Positions 1 through 7,806 of a DNA stretch of 54,983 bases are shown here, one piece after another; within the stretch, counting starts at the first letter, position 1; each line of letters begins with the position of its first letter. This DNA is from Bdellovibrio sp. (lineage in GTDB: Bacteria > Myxococcota > SpSt-1050): NCBI GenBank assembly GCA_020725805.1, contig DYEF01000066.1:1-54983 (forward strand). Direction: 5' to 3'. The notes beneath the pieces were generated by a model. That model was not told the DNA's origin. It saw only the letters and a program-made list of their open reading frames with translations, and did not search any database. The position numbers and the translations under genes were made by a program.

Positions 1-30
1 CCAGCTAAGATTTAGTTTTGCGGAGGATTT

Positions 31-225
31 ATGAAAAATTTTGGGGTATTTCCAGTTTCCCACATAAGAAATATTGACAAATTTTCAAAGATACCTATTA
101 TAGTTATATCCTCGTCCTCCCAGCCATCGGATATTTCAAGGGCTCTGGAACTCGGAGCCGAGGAGTTTATTAATAAGCTGGCAGAGATGGACAAACTTGC
201 CGGCAGAGTCAAAGGATACATCTGA
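31..225 (+). CDS. Receiver-like fragment protein (64 aa)
   Basis: The protein resembles only the C-terminal half of a response-regulator receiver domain: a 'IPIIVISS' strand like beta-4, then 'ALELGAEEFINK', which fits the alpha-4/beta-5 region ending in the usual Lys. The phospho-acceptor Asp and the acidic pocket are absent. An in-frame stop lies at 13-15, and a GGAGG box at 22-26 sits 4 nt before the ATG, so as written the gene starts here and is not simply cut by the window edge. It is followed 2 nt later by a small membrane protein gene. It could be a remnant of a larger regulator broken upstream, or a small stand-alone protein. The receiver resemblance is a by-eye judgement. Confidence 0.5.
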   Translation: MKNFGVFPVSHIRNIDKFSKIPIIVISSSSQPSDISRALELGAEEFINKLAEMDKLAGRVKGYI

Positions 226-227
226 TT

Positions 228-425
228 ATGGAAATTCTTTCAAGCACAAACGGACTTATATTATTTCTGCTTGCTCTCTTTCACCTCATCTATATGTTCT
301 TTTCGGGAAGCAAATCCATAATGAGATATATAGACATTGTGGCTTTGCTTTTCGGGCTCGCATTATGGCAGTACCCGGAAAAGATACACGCAATTATCAA
401 GGTAATATTCCACACATCTCAATAA
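228..425 (+). CDS. Small membrane protein (65 aa)
   Basis: I do not recognise a family. The protein has two hydrophobic stretches, around residues 9-26 and 34-47, separated by a short basic loop (SGSKSIMRY), which suggests a two-helix inner-membrane protein. The ATG lies 2 nt after the stop of the receiver-like gene, so the two are probably cotranscribed. No Shine-Dalgarno box is obvious, and translational coupling to the upstream gene is likely. Its function is unknown. Confidence 0.5.
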   Translation: MEILSSTNGLILFLLALFHLIYMFFSGSKSIMRYIDIVALLFGLALWQYPEKIHAIIKVIFHTSQ

Positions 426-784
426 AACCGGAATAATATTCTTCCTGTCCAGTCGTCGTTATCTATCTAGCAAAACATACAGACCTGTAACCCCAGAAAA
501 GCTAAATCAAACACCAATGTTATATGCTCTACTATGTCTTTTATAGGATTTATAGGATTCTTCCTGTCTGACTATACCAAAATCATTACTTCCTAAAAAT
601 CAGTTTTCAAAATTCAGGTAAAATGCCTTATTGGTGCCGGTTATACCTCGTTATAACCAATTGATATTGTTAACATTTTTATAAGCCCACAATTTTTCAG
701 GAGGCACAGACAGATTGTCAGATTACCCTTTTCAATGAATAACCAAAAAGATATTCTGCAGCAAAATCATATCAATCAGAAAAA
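426..784. other. AT-rich intergenic region between convergent genes
   Basis: These ~360 bases hold no credible gene. They separate the 3' end of the small membrane protein gene from the 3' end of the RCC1 gene on the other strand. Two small structures are visible: a tandem 9-bp repeat (TTTATAGGA twice, about 540-557) and a 7-bp inverted repeat GGTTATA/TATAACC (639-645 and 652-658, 6-nt loop). The hairpin could help end transcription, but it is AT-rich and has no adjoining U-tract. Confidence 0.5.
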
Positions 785-2059
785 TCATTCACTGCATTTC
801 AGATATACCGGATATTCCCTGTCTTTGCTACTTGTATCACCAACCTGTTTATCTGAATTATCTCCCCAGCATACTACCCCGCCGCTCTTTAGCAGTGCAC
901 AGGTATGCTTTCCGCCTGCCTCAACCGCTATGAATCCGGAATCAGTCCACTCTACTCTAACGGGTTTTGGCCTGTTTGATGTGCTGTTATCCCCGATCTG
1001 ACCTCTGTCATTATCACCCCAGCAGTTTATATCTCCTGTCTCAAGGAGTGCGCAGGTGTGCGAACCACCTGCAGAGATTTTCTTAACGACGCTGCTTAAC
1101 CCTGTCACATCAGTGGGTTCCCGCCGCTCTGACATAGTCCCGTCCCCGACCTGTCCTGACGAATTTGCTCCCCAGCACTTCACCCCGCCGTTTTTCATCA
1201 GCGCGCAGGTGTGATTATGACCGGCAGAGACAGATAGAACCTCTGTATTCAGCCCGTTTACTTCAACAGGCAGCTTTTCTTTGTCTGCACCGCCCCCAAG
1301 TTGTCCGGCATAATTAAATCCCCAGCAGAAAAGACTGCCTGAAGACAAAACTGCACAGGTGTGAAAATATCCCGATGAGATATTCTTTACAGACCCGCTA
1401 AGATTCTGGACATTGACAGGTTCAATCCTGTCTTCGGTACTTCCGTCACCTATCTGTCCGAACGTATTATACCCCCAGCATTTTACTCCGCCGCTTTTCA
1501 GCAGTGCGCAGGTGTGAGAATCTCCGGCAGAAACAGAGACAGCATCCTCAATCCCCTTTACAGCAACGGGAGTCGGTCTTTCTTCCCTTGTTCCATCTCC
1601 TATCTGTCCGTGTTCATTATTCCCCCAGCAGTATATCTCACCTGTTTCAAGGAGCGCACAGGTGTGCATACCACCGGCAGTGACCTCCCTGACAGTATTC
1701 TTCAATCCCCTGACATAAACGGGATCAGACCCGGGGACTGCCGTCTTCCCGTCTCCAAGTTCCCCATATTCATTATCACCCCAGCATTTCACACTACCGT
1801 TTTCGAGCAGGCCACAGGTGTGAGAATTTCCGGCAGAAACAGAGAGAATCTTTTTGCCACCGCACAATCCTTTTTCTGCGTCACTTTCCGGATTCACACA
1901 ATACTTTTCAGTACTGCAGACCATGCCCTCTGGGCAGTTACTACTGCTGTTACACCTGATCTTTTCGAGCTCACAGGTGTACAGGCAGAAAGATAACAAC
2001 AGGGATATCAAATTCATTCTGCACTTTTGTATTCTGCAAAACATATTAAAACAGCTCAA
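785..2059 (-). CDS. RCC1-repeat beta-propeller lipoprotein A
   Basis: A probable surface or periplasmic lipoprotein. Seven RCC1-type repeats of ~48 residues are visible, each with an 'AG/SG--HTC' strand, a 'CWG' strand and 'GQ(I/L)GD' turns, so one complete seven-bladed propeller is expected. In every blade the HTC cysteine and the CWG cysteine are ten residues apart. A short Cys-rich segment (CNSSSNCPEGMVC) precedes the blades. The start is ambiguous. TTG at 2059 has an AAGGAAG box ~6 nt upstream and gives a charged n-region. ATG at 2017 gives a shorter signal peptide that aligns with the paralogue immediately upstream (shared C-x-L-x-K-I-R-C). The lipobox (LYTC) is non-canonical. It is the last gene of the minus-strand cluster; ligand unknown. 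Confidence 0.85.
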   Translation of the reverse strand: MSCFNMFCRIQKCRMNLISLLLSFCLYTCELEKIRCNSSSNCPEGMVCSTEKYCVNPESDAEKGLCGGKKILSVSAGNSHTCGLLENGSVKCWGDNEYGELGDGKTAVPGSDPVYVRGLKNTVREVTAGGMHTCALLETGEIYCWGNNEHGQIGDGTREERPTPVAVKGIEDAVSVSAGDSHTCALLKSGGVKCWGYNTFGQIGDGSTEDRIEPVNVQNLSGSVKNISSGYFHTCAVLSSGSLFCWGFNYAGQLGGGADKEKLPVEVNGLNTEVLSVSAGHNHTCALMKNGGVKCWGANSSGQVGDGTMSERREPTDVTGLSSVVKKISAGGSHTCALLETGDINCWGDNDRGQIGDNSTSNRPKPVRVEWTDSGFIAVEAGGKHTCALLKSGGVVCWGDNSDKQVGDTSSKDREYPVYLKCSE

Positions 2060-2088
2060 AAAAGACTTCCTTATCTTGCACCTGTGAT

Positions 2089-3330
2089 TTACTCATTGCA
2101 CAGGACATTCACAGGTTTTGTCCTCTGTAATCCTGTACCGTCCCCGATCTGTCCGTATGCATTCCAGCCCCAGCACATAATCCCGCCCTGTGAAAGCAAT
2201 GCGCAGTTATGTTTCTCGCCGGCACACACATTCTTTACACCTGATTCAAGGCCGAAAACATCATTAGGTTTCCTTGCCTCTTTCGTACTGCCTATTCCTA
2301 TCTGACCGTTCTCATTATCCCCCCAGCATTTAACACTACCCGCCAACATAAGTGCACAGGTGTGATATCCTCCTGCTATAACTGTCCCTACCCCGGCATT
2401 GAGACCAGACACATCAACCGGAAGAGGCTGATTAGTCGTACTTCCGTCCCCTATTTGCCCTGTATCATTTCTTCCCCAACACTTTACCCCGTTGTTTTCC
2501 GTCAGAACGCAGTTATGCGAACCACCGGATGAAATCTGCCTGACACCAAAGGTCAGATTACTTACAGAAACCGGCTCATTTCTGCTGATTGTTGTGTTAT
2601 CACCTAACTGACCGTAATAATTATCACCCCAGCACCTAACGCTGCCGTTTTTCAGCAGTGCACAGGTATGATAATATCCTGCAGAAATCATCTCAACTCC
2701 CTCTTTAAGACCTGAGACATCGACCGGAAGAGGCTGATGAATCGTACTCCCGTCTCCTATCTGCCCTACGTCATTTCTTCCCCAGCACTTCACCCCGCCG
2801 TTTTCCAGCAGAACACAATTATGTGAAGCACCGGATGAAATCTGTTTGACAGCGGCATTAAGATTACTTACAGAGACAGGTTCGATATGAGTGGTAGTGG
2901 TGTTATCCCCCAACTGACCGTATTCATTATCTCCCCAGCATTTAACCCCTCCGTTCTTCAGCAGTGCACAGGTATGACGAAGACCGGCCGAGACAGAGAG
3001 AACCTCTGACTCAAGACTGATTACATAAGCAGGTTCAGGCAGAAACTCACTAACCCCGCCGTTCCCTGTCTGACCCCTGTCACTATTCCCCCAGCACTTA
3101 ACCCTTCCGTTCTTCAGCACGGCACAGGTATGATACAAACCTGCCGTAACAGAAACTGTATCACCCGTCCAGCAGGTCTTTACTGATGTATCTTCCGGTT
3201 CGACACAATAACTCCCCTCCCCGCAAACCATACCCTGAGGGCAGTTATTGTCTGTTCTGCATCTTATTTTATCGAGCGTGCAACCCCCTACAACAACCAT
3301 TACTAAAAGAATAAAAGGCCTTTTATCCAT
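2089..3330 (-). CDS. RCC1-repeat beta-propeller lipoprotein B
   Basis: This is the paralogue of the gene just downstream, with the same layout: lipoprotein signal peptide (lipobox VGGC, Cys17), the Cys-rich 'NNCPQGMVC' motif, then seven RCC1 blades with a paired cysteine in each. Blades 2-3 and 4-5 are much more alike than the others (alternating 'GDN-YGQLGDNTT' and 'GRND-GQIGDGST'). This points to an internal duplication of a two-blade unit of about 300 bp. The ATG has only a weak ribosome site. It starts 27 bp after the amidohydrolase gene and is probably in its operon. RCC1 propellers usually bind proteins or ligands; nothing here identifies the partner. Confidence 0.88.
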   Translation of the reverse strand: MDKRPFILLVMVVVGGCTLDKIRCRTDNNCPQGMVCGEGSYCVEPEDTSVKTCWTGDTVSVTAGLYHTCAVLKNGRVKCWGNSDRGQTGNGGVSEFLPEPAYVISLESEVLSVSAGLRHTCALLKNGGVKCWGDNEYGQLGDNTTTTHIEPVSVSNLNAAVKQISSGASHNCVLLENGGVKCWGRNDVGQIGDGSTIHQPLPVDVSGLKEGVEMISAGYYHTCALLKNGSVRCWGDNYYGQLGDNTTISRNEPVSVSNLTFGVRQISSGGSHNCVLTENNGVKCWGRNDTGQIGDGSTTNQPLPVDVSGLNAGVGTVIAGGYHTCALMLAGSVKCWGDNENGQIGIGSTKEARKPNDVFGLESGVKNVCAGEKHNCALLSQGGIMCWGWNAYGQIGDGTGLQRTKPVNVLCNE

Positions 3331-3357
3331 AGCAATACCGGCAGAAATTATCGGATA

Positions 3358-5328
3358 TCATTTGTCCAGAAAGAGTTCTGTGTAATCATCTTTGAGAAGA
3401 TTCTGTTCTGACAGTCTGAAGAGCTGAATAAGTTCAGATATCAGTGCGGCTTTCTTAATGGCATCATTTTCGGACCAGGTACGGCTCTTTACCTCGATGA
3501 AATATCCGCCGTCTTTCGGATTAGTAATCTCATCCACATTTACGGCAAAATCTATACCCTTGTACAGAATTCTGAATCTCTTCCTCTTCTTGTTTATCTC
3601 GAATATTCTGTCCGGCTGAAAATATTCCCTGTAAAATCTGAGTGATTTATCGGCTATCGACGAGAAGCAGCTGCCGGAGAGAAGAACAAAATTGGGGAAC
3701 TCCTTCTCATATGCCCGGTCAACGAGCGTAAGGGTATATATAGTCTCTATCAGTTTGCCGTTTTCGGTAACTTCATCCTCCCTGTATCTTATCTTGGCAG
3801 TTGAATTATTAAAAAGCAGATAAGTATCGAACTGGTCTCTCGTAGATTTCCTTATAAGTTTTATATTTTCGTTCGAGATTATCTCATCGATATTGACCGG
3901 CCCGTCCACCCGGGTCTTCACCTGCACCTCAAAGGTCTCTTTCCACTCGATACCTCCGATGGCAAGCAGTTTATCGACCAGACTCGACTCCCGTTTGTGC
4001 ATAAATGCCGTGATTTCGCCCGAAAGTGACTCGATATGCTTGAGGATATAATCCTCGTCCATTGTCAGAATCTTCTTGTCAAGCATAATGACCTTACCGT
4101 CAATAATGACATCATTCACATCGGAGGATTTTGCTGCATAGACTATCCTCGAATATATGCTGTCAGAAAGAATATTATACTGGGGAATATTGTGCACGCC
4201 GCTCAGGTCAATTGTAATAAGGTCAGCCCGCTTACCCACCTCAACAGAACCTATGACCTGGTCGAGTCCAATAGCCCTTGCCCCTTCAATAGTTGCCATT
4301 TGAACGACCTTTTTGGCCGGCACGACGGTAGGATTATACAGAATCCCTTTAGGAAGCAGAGCGGTAAGCCTCATCTCCTCGATGATGTCGTGGTCATTAT
4401 TCGAGCCTGCCCCGTCTGTACCTATCGCTACATCTATTCCGTTCTCTATCATACGGGCAACCGGGGCAATCCCGCTCGCCAGCTTCAGATTGCTCGTGGG
4501 ATTGTGAGCCACACCTACACGATGTTCTGCAAGTATCTTCATATCCTTTTCATTAATATGGACACAGTGGGCAGCAATGGTTTTTGCCTCAAAAAGCCCC
4601 AGATTATCCAGATACTCCACAGGGGACATTCCCCACTCTTTCCTTGCATTCTCTACCTCGAAGGCAGTCTCCGAAACATGTATAAGTACGGGTATATTGT
4701 AATCCTCGGCAATCTTTCTGGCCTCTTTAAGAATGTCGGGCGTACAGGTATACGGCGCGTGAGGTGCTATCGCGGGAGTAATGAGTCTGTGTCCGTGCCA
4801 CTCCTCTATAAATGCCCTTGCATACTTGAATCCGATATCATAGGAAATGGCATCCGGCGACGGGAATTTCAGAACAGTCTCCCCGCATATACCTCTCATT
4901 CCAAGCTCCGATGCCGCTCCTGCGATCACATCCTCGTAGTAATACATATCCACGAAGCAGGTAGTACCGCTCTTGATCATTTCAAGTGCGGATAAGAGCG
5001 AACCCCATCTGCAGAACTCCTTGTTGACAAAATTCTTTTCGACCGGAAAGATGTATCCGTATAGCCAGACATCCAGCCTGAGGTCATCTGCGATTCCCCT
5101 GACCAGACTCATTGGGAGATGGGTATGTGCATTTATCAGACCCGGCATCACCACTCTTCCGGTGCAGTCAATAATAGTAGAGGCATTATAGAGGCTCAAT
5201 GCATTATCCCCTATATACCTTATCTCTCCGTCCAGAATAGCAATATCTGCCCTGCCAAGTATCCTCTCTTCCCTGTCCATCGTAAGAACTGTTCCGCCCT
5301 TAAGAATAATATCTGCCTTCTGCTGCAT
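3358..5328 (-). CDS. Amidohydrolase (MtaD/SsnA-type) fused to a CYTH-like domain
   Basis: Residues 1-~420 form a metal-dependent amidohydrolase of the 5'-methylthioadenosine/S-adenosylhomocysteine deaminase or chlorohydrolase type. Visible are 'NAHTH' (His68, His70), 'APHAPY', 'HVSET' (His217, Glu220), 'AHCVH' and 'TDGAGSN' (Asp305), the family's metal and base residues. The family normally ends near 430-450 residues. Here ~210 more residues follow that look like a CYTH (adenylate cyclase IV/thiamine-triphosphatase) fold: charged alternating strands such as 'EVQVKTRV', 'KIRYRED', 'FRILYKG' and 'YFIEVKSR'. CYTH enzymes bind triphosphates through such Lys/Arg/Glu residues. The likely role is deamination of a purine-derived nucleoside, coupled to an unknown polyphosphate or nucleotide activity. 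The first half is secure; the CYTH call is moderate. Confidence 0.85.
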   Translation of the reverse strand: MQQKADIILKGGTVLTMDREERILGRADIAILDGEIRYIGDNALSLYNASTIIDCTGRVVMPGLINAHTHLPMSLVRGIADDLRLDVWLYGYIFPVEKNFVNKEFCRWGSLLSALEMIKSGTTCFVDMYYYEDVIAGAASELGMRGICGETVLKFPSPDAISYDIGFKYARAFIEEWHGHRLITPAIAPHAPYTCTPDILKEARKIAEDYNIPVLIHVSETAFEVENARKEWGMSPVEYLDNLGLFEAKTIAAHCVHINEKDMKILAEHRVGVAHNPTSNLKLASGIAPVARMIENGIDVAIGTDGAGSNNDHDIIEEMRLTALLPKGILYNPTVVPAKKVVQMATIEGARAIGLDQVIGSVEVGKRADLITIDLSGVHNIPQYNILSDSIYSRIVYAAKSSDVNDVIIDGKVIMLDKKILTMDEDYILKHIESLSGEITAFMHKRESSLVDKLLAIGGIEWKETFEVQVKTRVDGPVNIDEIISNENIKLIRKSTRDQFDTYLLFNNSTAKIRYREDEVTENGKLIETIYTLTLVDRAYEKEFPNFVLLSGSCFSSIADKSLRFYREYFQPDRIFEINKKRKRFRILYKGIDFAVNVDEITNPKDGGYFIEVKSRTWSENDAIKKAALISELIQLFRLSEQNLLKDDYTELFLDK

Positions 5329-5370
5329 CTTTCACCTGCCTGATTACAAAATTTTTACAACATAAGAGAA

Positions 5371-6300
5371 TTATTTTGCAGGCTGCTGTGGAGTCTGCTC
5401 TTTCTTCCCTTCAATAAATTCATCGTTGAGTTTTACATTCCCGCTCTCTCTCAGACCTTTCAGGAAGTTCTGATACATCTCATTCCGCTTAATTGTGGCA
5501 AGTCTTGCCTTAAGGGACTCTTTGACCTCCTCGAATGTACGGGACTGCGGAGGTATCTTCTTGATAAACTTTATTACGTGATATCCCTGTGATGTCTTGA
5601 CCGGACCTATAATTTCGTTTGGCTTCTTGGCAGAGAATGCGGCCTGTGCAATATCCGGCCTTGCTTCACGTGTAAAGGGCGGCAGGTCACCGGAACGGCT
5701 CTTCGTAAACTGGTCAATGGAGAGATTTGCCGCGAGCGTCCCGAAATCCTCGCCCTTCTTTAATCTTGCAATTATATCCAGTGCATCCTTCTCCTGAGCC
5801 AGAACCATATCCAGAATCTTTACCTGCTCGGGGGTATTAAATTCCCTGTCGTGTTCCTTGTAATATTTCTCGGCATCTTCATCCGATATTTTGATATCTT
5901 CCTTGATGATATCCTTCTGAATGAACTCAGTCATAAGCTGTCTCTTGTAATTCTCTATCCTGTTGACATACTCCGGATTCTTGTCCAGTCCGCGTTTGGC
6001 AAACTCCTGTTCTATAAGCCTTGTATTGACAAGTGTGTCAATGATGTACTTCTTCCCCTGAGGTGAATTTGCCCACTCCCTCTGACCCTGCGGGAGAGTA
6101 TTGACATATTTTTCAAAATCGTCCTTCGTAATCTCCTCCGGACCCACCACGGCGACGACATTCTGACTTATGCCGGCCTTGCTTTTTGCCTGCTGTTTTA
6201 TCATTCCCGGCTCCTGAACCTTCTCTTCATCCTTCTCACTGCAGGCAAACAGCAGAAAAGAAAATGCTGCCAAGAAAAACAATGCAAATACTCTCTTCAT
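5371..6300 (-). CDS. Parvulin-type peptidyl-prolyl isomerase lipoprotein (SurA/PrsA-like)
   Basis: A signal peptide ends in a good lipobox (LFAC, Cys20), followed by a charged linker. A SurA-like N-terminal chaperone region spans ~45-150, and one rotamase (PpiC) domain ~155-260 carries the family signatures 'LKKGEDFGTLA', 'SGDLPPF' and 'GPVKTSQGYHVIKF'. It is expected to help fold secreted or outer-membrane proteins in the periplasm, tethered to a membrane. The ATG at 6300 has a strong GGAGG 7 nt upstream. It lies between the methyltransferase and amidohydrolase genes (gaps of 18 and 42 bp), so cotranscription is likely. The C-terminus is Gln/Pro/Lys-rich and probably disordered. Confidence 0.9.
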   Translation of the reverse strand: MKRVFALFFLAAFSFLLFACSEKDEEKVQEPGMIKQQAKSKAGISQNVVAVVGPEEITKDDFEKYVNTLPQGQREWANSPQGKKYIIDTLVNTRLIEQEFAKRGLDKNPEYVNRIENYKRQLMTEFIQKDIIKEDIKISDEDAEKYYKEHDREFNTPEQVKILDMVLAQEKDALDIIARLKKGEDFGTLAANLSIDQFTKSRSGDLPPFTREARPDIAQAAFSAKKPNEIIGPVKTSQGYHVIKFIKKIPPQSRTFEEVKESLKARLATIKRNEMYQNFLKGLRESGNVKLNDEFIEGKKEQTPQQPAK

Positions 6301-6318
6301 AAGTGAAACCTCCTGACT

Positions 6319-7134
6319 TTAAATCACAGGTTTTGACGAGATAACACAACTTATATCAGCCGTCAAGGTTATACTCTGATTCTCCAGTACCTCTATGAGA
6401 AGTTCCTTAATTCTGTTCGTAATCTCCTCCCAGTTAGGAAGAGAAGAGACAGAATATTTAAAGAGGGGCAATATGATAAAATAGAAATACGGCATTTCCA
6501 TAATTGTGGCACCGCTCTCGAATGTTATGGATACACTCCTCTTCTCCGACCTGATAACATCCAGTCCGAAAGAGGAGAAGACCTGCTGTATCTCGTCCTC
6601 TCCGATGAGGTTGTTTATTGCCTCCTCAACCGCAATCACATACGGATTTTCATCAAGTGTTCTGGCAATATCCAGAAAATGCCTGAAGAAATCCCCGAAG
6701 GCACCCTTGTTTGCAAAAGTGACCGCAAATGCCCCTCCGGCTACCAGATAATCCTTGATTTTATCAATATTCTTTCCGGAATGTTTGTTTATATTGGAGT
6801 TGGAAAGAAAGACATAGTCAAAGACACCCTTATCAAAGTTGGAGAGTTCGGAATCTTTCTTGAAATAGATAACGTTCTGAAAAGGTAGGGTTGCCTCCAT
6901 TGCAAAATTCAGCATATCCCTCGAAGGGTCAATTGCTATTATAGAACTCTTGTCCGGAACCCTCTTTGCAAGTTCATAGGTGAGATATCCGTTGCGGCAG
7001 TTTATCTCGAGGGCCTTGACCGGTACTCTGGGTTTGTCAAAGAGCTTCAATATCAGATTGGAATGCTTCTTCTGCCAGATAGGGAATATCAGCTGATTGT
7101 AGACCTCGATAATATTTCTGCCCTTTTGCTCCAT
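6319..7134 (-). CDS. Class I SAM-dependent methyltransferase-like protein
   Basis: The N-terminal half fits a Rossmann-fold methyltransferase. 'ALEINCRNGYLTYELA' corresponds to motif I, although it lacks the usual GxGxG. 'IIAIDPSRDML' supplies the acidic residue for the SAM ribose, and 'FDYVFLSNS' fits motif IV. The C-terminal 150 residues are less typical. The substrate is unknown. I chose ATG 7134 (271 aa). A TTG at 7173 would add 13 residues, including a run encoded by seven Gs, and neither start has a convincing ribosome site. It is the first gene of the minus-strand cluster and is divergent from pyrE. Confidence 0.7.
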   Translation of the reverse strand: MEQKGRNIIEVYNQLIFPIWQKKHSNLILKLFDKPRVPVKALEINCRNGYLTYELAKRVPDKSSIIAIDPSRDMLNFAMEATLPFQNVIYFKKDSELSNFDKGVFDYVFLSNSNINKHSGKNIDKIKDYLVAGGAFAVTFANKGAFGDFFRHFLDIARTLDENPYVIAVEEAINNLIGEDEIQQVFSSFGLDVIRSEKRSVSITFESGATIMEMPYFYFIILPLFKYSVSSLPNWEEITNRIKELLIEVLENQSITLTADISCVISSKPVI

Positions 7135-7183
7135 ATCGTAGGGAATAATAATAATTTTCCCCCCCAAAAGCAAGAGATTTCAT

Positions 7184-7211
7184 TTGACATTTTATGATAT
7201 CAAAGTAGAAT
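7184..7211 (+). promoter_or_regulatory. Sigma70-type promoter of the pyrE operon
   Basis: TTGACA at 7184-7189 is a perfect -35 box. A 16-bp spacer leads to TAGAAT at 7206-7211, five of six -10 matches. Transcription would start near 7218, giving a short leader of ~22 nt before the pyrE ATG at 7240. There is no room for an attenuator, so regulation through a leader RNA is unlikely. Confidence 0.75.
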
Positions 7212-7239
7212 CACCTCTGCCATTTTTAAGGGAATTTTT

Positions 7240-7806
7240 ATGAATATCGAAGAGAACAAAAAAAGATTACTCGAATTACTCAAAACCCTCTCTTTTCAGA
7301 GACGGGAGATAATTCTTGCCTCCGGCAGGAGGAGCAATTTTTACATTGACTGCAAACAGACGGCCCTGACACCGGAAGGCCTCTTTCTAATCGGGAATAT
7401 CTTCCTCAAAATGATAGGAGACATAGGCGAAAAGGTCGACGGAATAGCCGGTGTCACGCTCGGAGGTGACCCGCTCGTATGTGCAACCTCGTATGCGAGT
7501 TTTCTCGAAAAAAAGGACCTGCCGGCCCTTATCATAAGAAAGGAACTCAAGGGACACGGGACCGAGGTTTATGTCGAAGGCAAGAAGAATGTCCCCGAAA
7601 AGGCAAAGGTCGTAATACTTGAAGACGTAGTTACCACCGGCGGCTCAACACTCAAGGCCTGCGAAAGGGTAAAACAGGAAGGTCTCGAGGTAGCTTATAT
7701 TATCTGTCTTGTAGAGCGTGAGGAAGGCGGCAGGGAGAATGTCGAGGCAGCCGGTTACAGATTATATCCGGTTTTTCAAAAGAGAGACTTTATCAGCGAT
7801 GAATAA
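7240..7806 (+). CDS. pyrE: Orotate phosphoribosyltransferase
   Basis: Converts orotate and PRPP to orotidine 5'-monophosphate in de novo pyrimidine synthesis, in the cytoplasm. The PRPP-binding loop 'EDVVTTGGS' (about residues 128-136), the N-terminal 'ASGRRSNFYIDCK' motif and the mobile 'KGHGTEV' loop are all present. Its length (188 aa) is normal. ATG 7240 follows an AAGGGA box and a good promoter at 7184. It heads the plus-strand housekeeping operon, and its last 8 bp overlap the next start codon. Confidence 0.95.
   Translation: MNIEENKKRLLELLKTLSFQRREIILASGRRSNFYIDCKQTALTPEGLFLIGNIFLKMIGDIGEKVDGIAGVTLGGDPLVCATSYASFLEKKDLPALIIRKELKGHGTEVYVEGKKNVPEKAKVVILEDVVTTGGSTLKACERVKQEGLEVAYIICLVEREEGGRENVEAAGYRLYPVFQKRDFISDE

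Noticed and set aside
735-2305. Plus-strand ORFs opposite the RCC1 genes (88, 160, 77 and 92 aa)
   Set aside because: They are antisense shadows of repetitive RCC1 coding sequence, with repeated low-complexity text and no ribosome sites.
4036-4995. 319-aa plus-strand ORF opposite the amidohydrolase
   Set aside because: Long only because the true gene on the other strand is stop-poor in this frame; no family features, no ribosome site.
6319-7173. TTG start of the methyltransferase at 7173
   Set aside because: The extra residues are encoded by a poly-G tract and have no Shine-Dalgarno box; ATG 7134 was preferred, though not proven.
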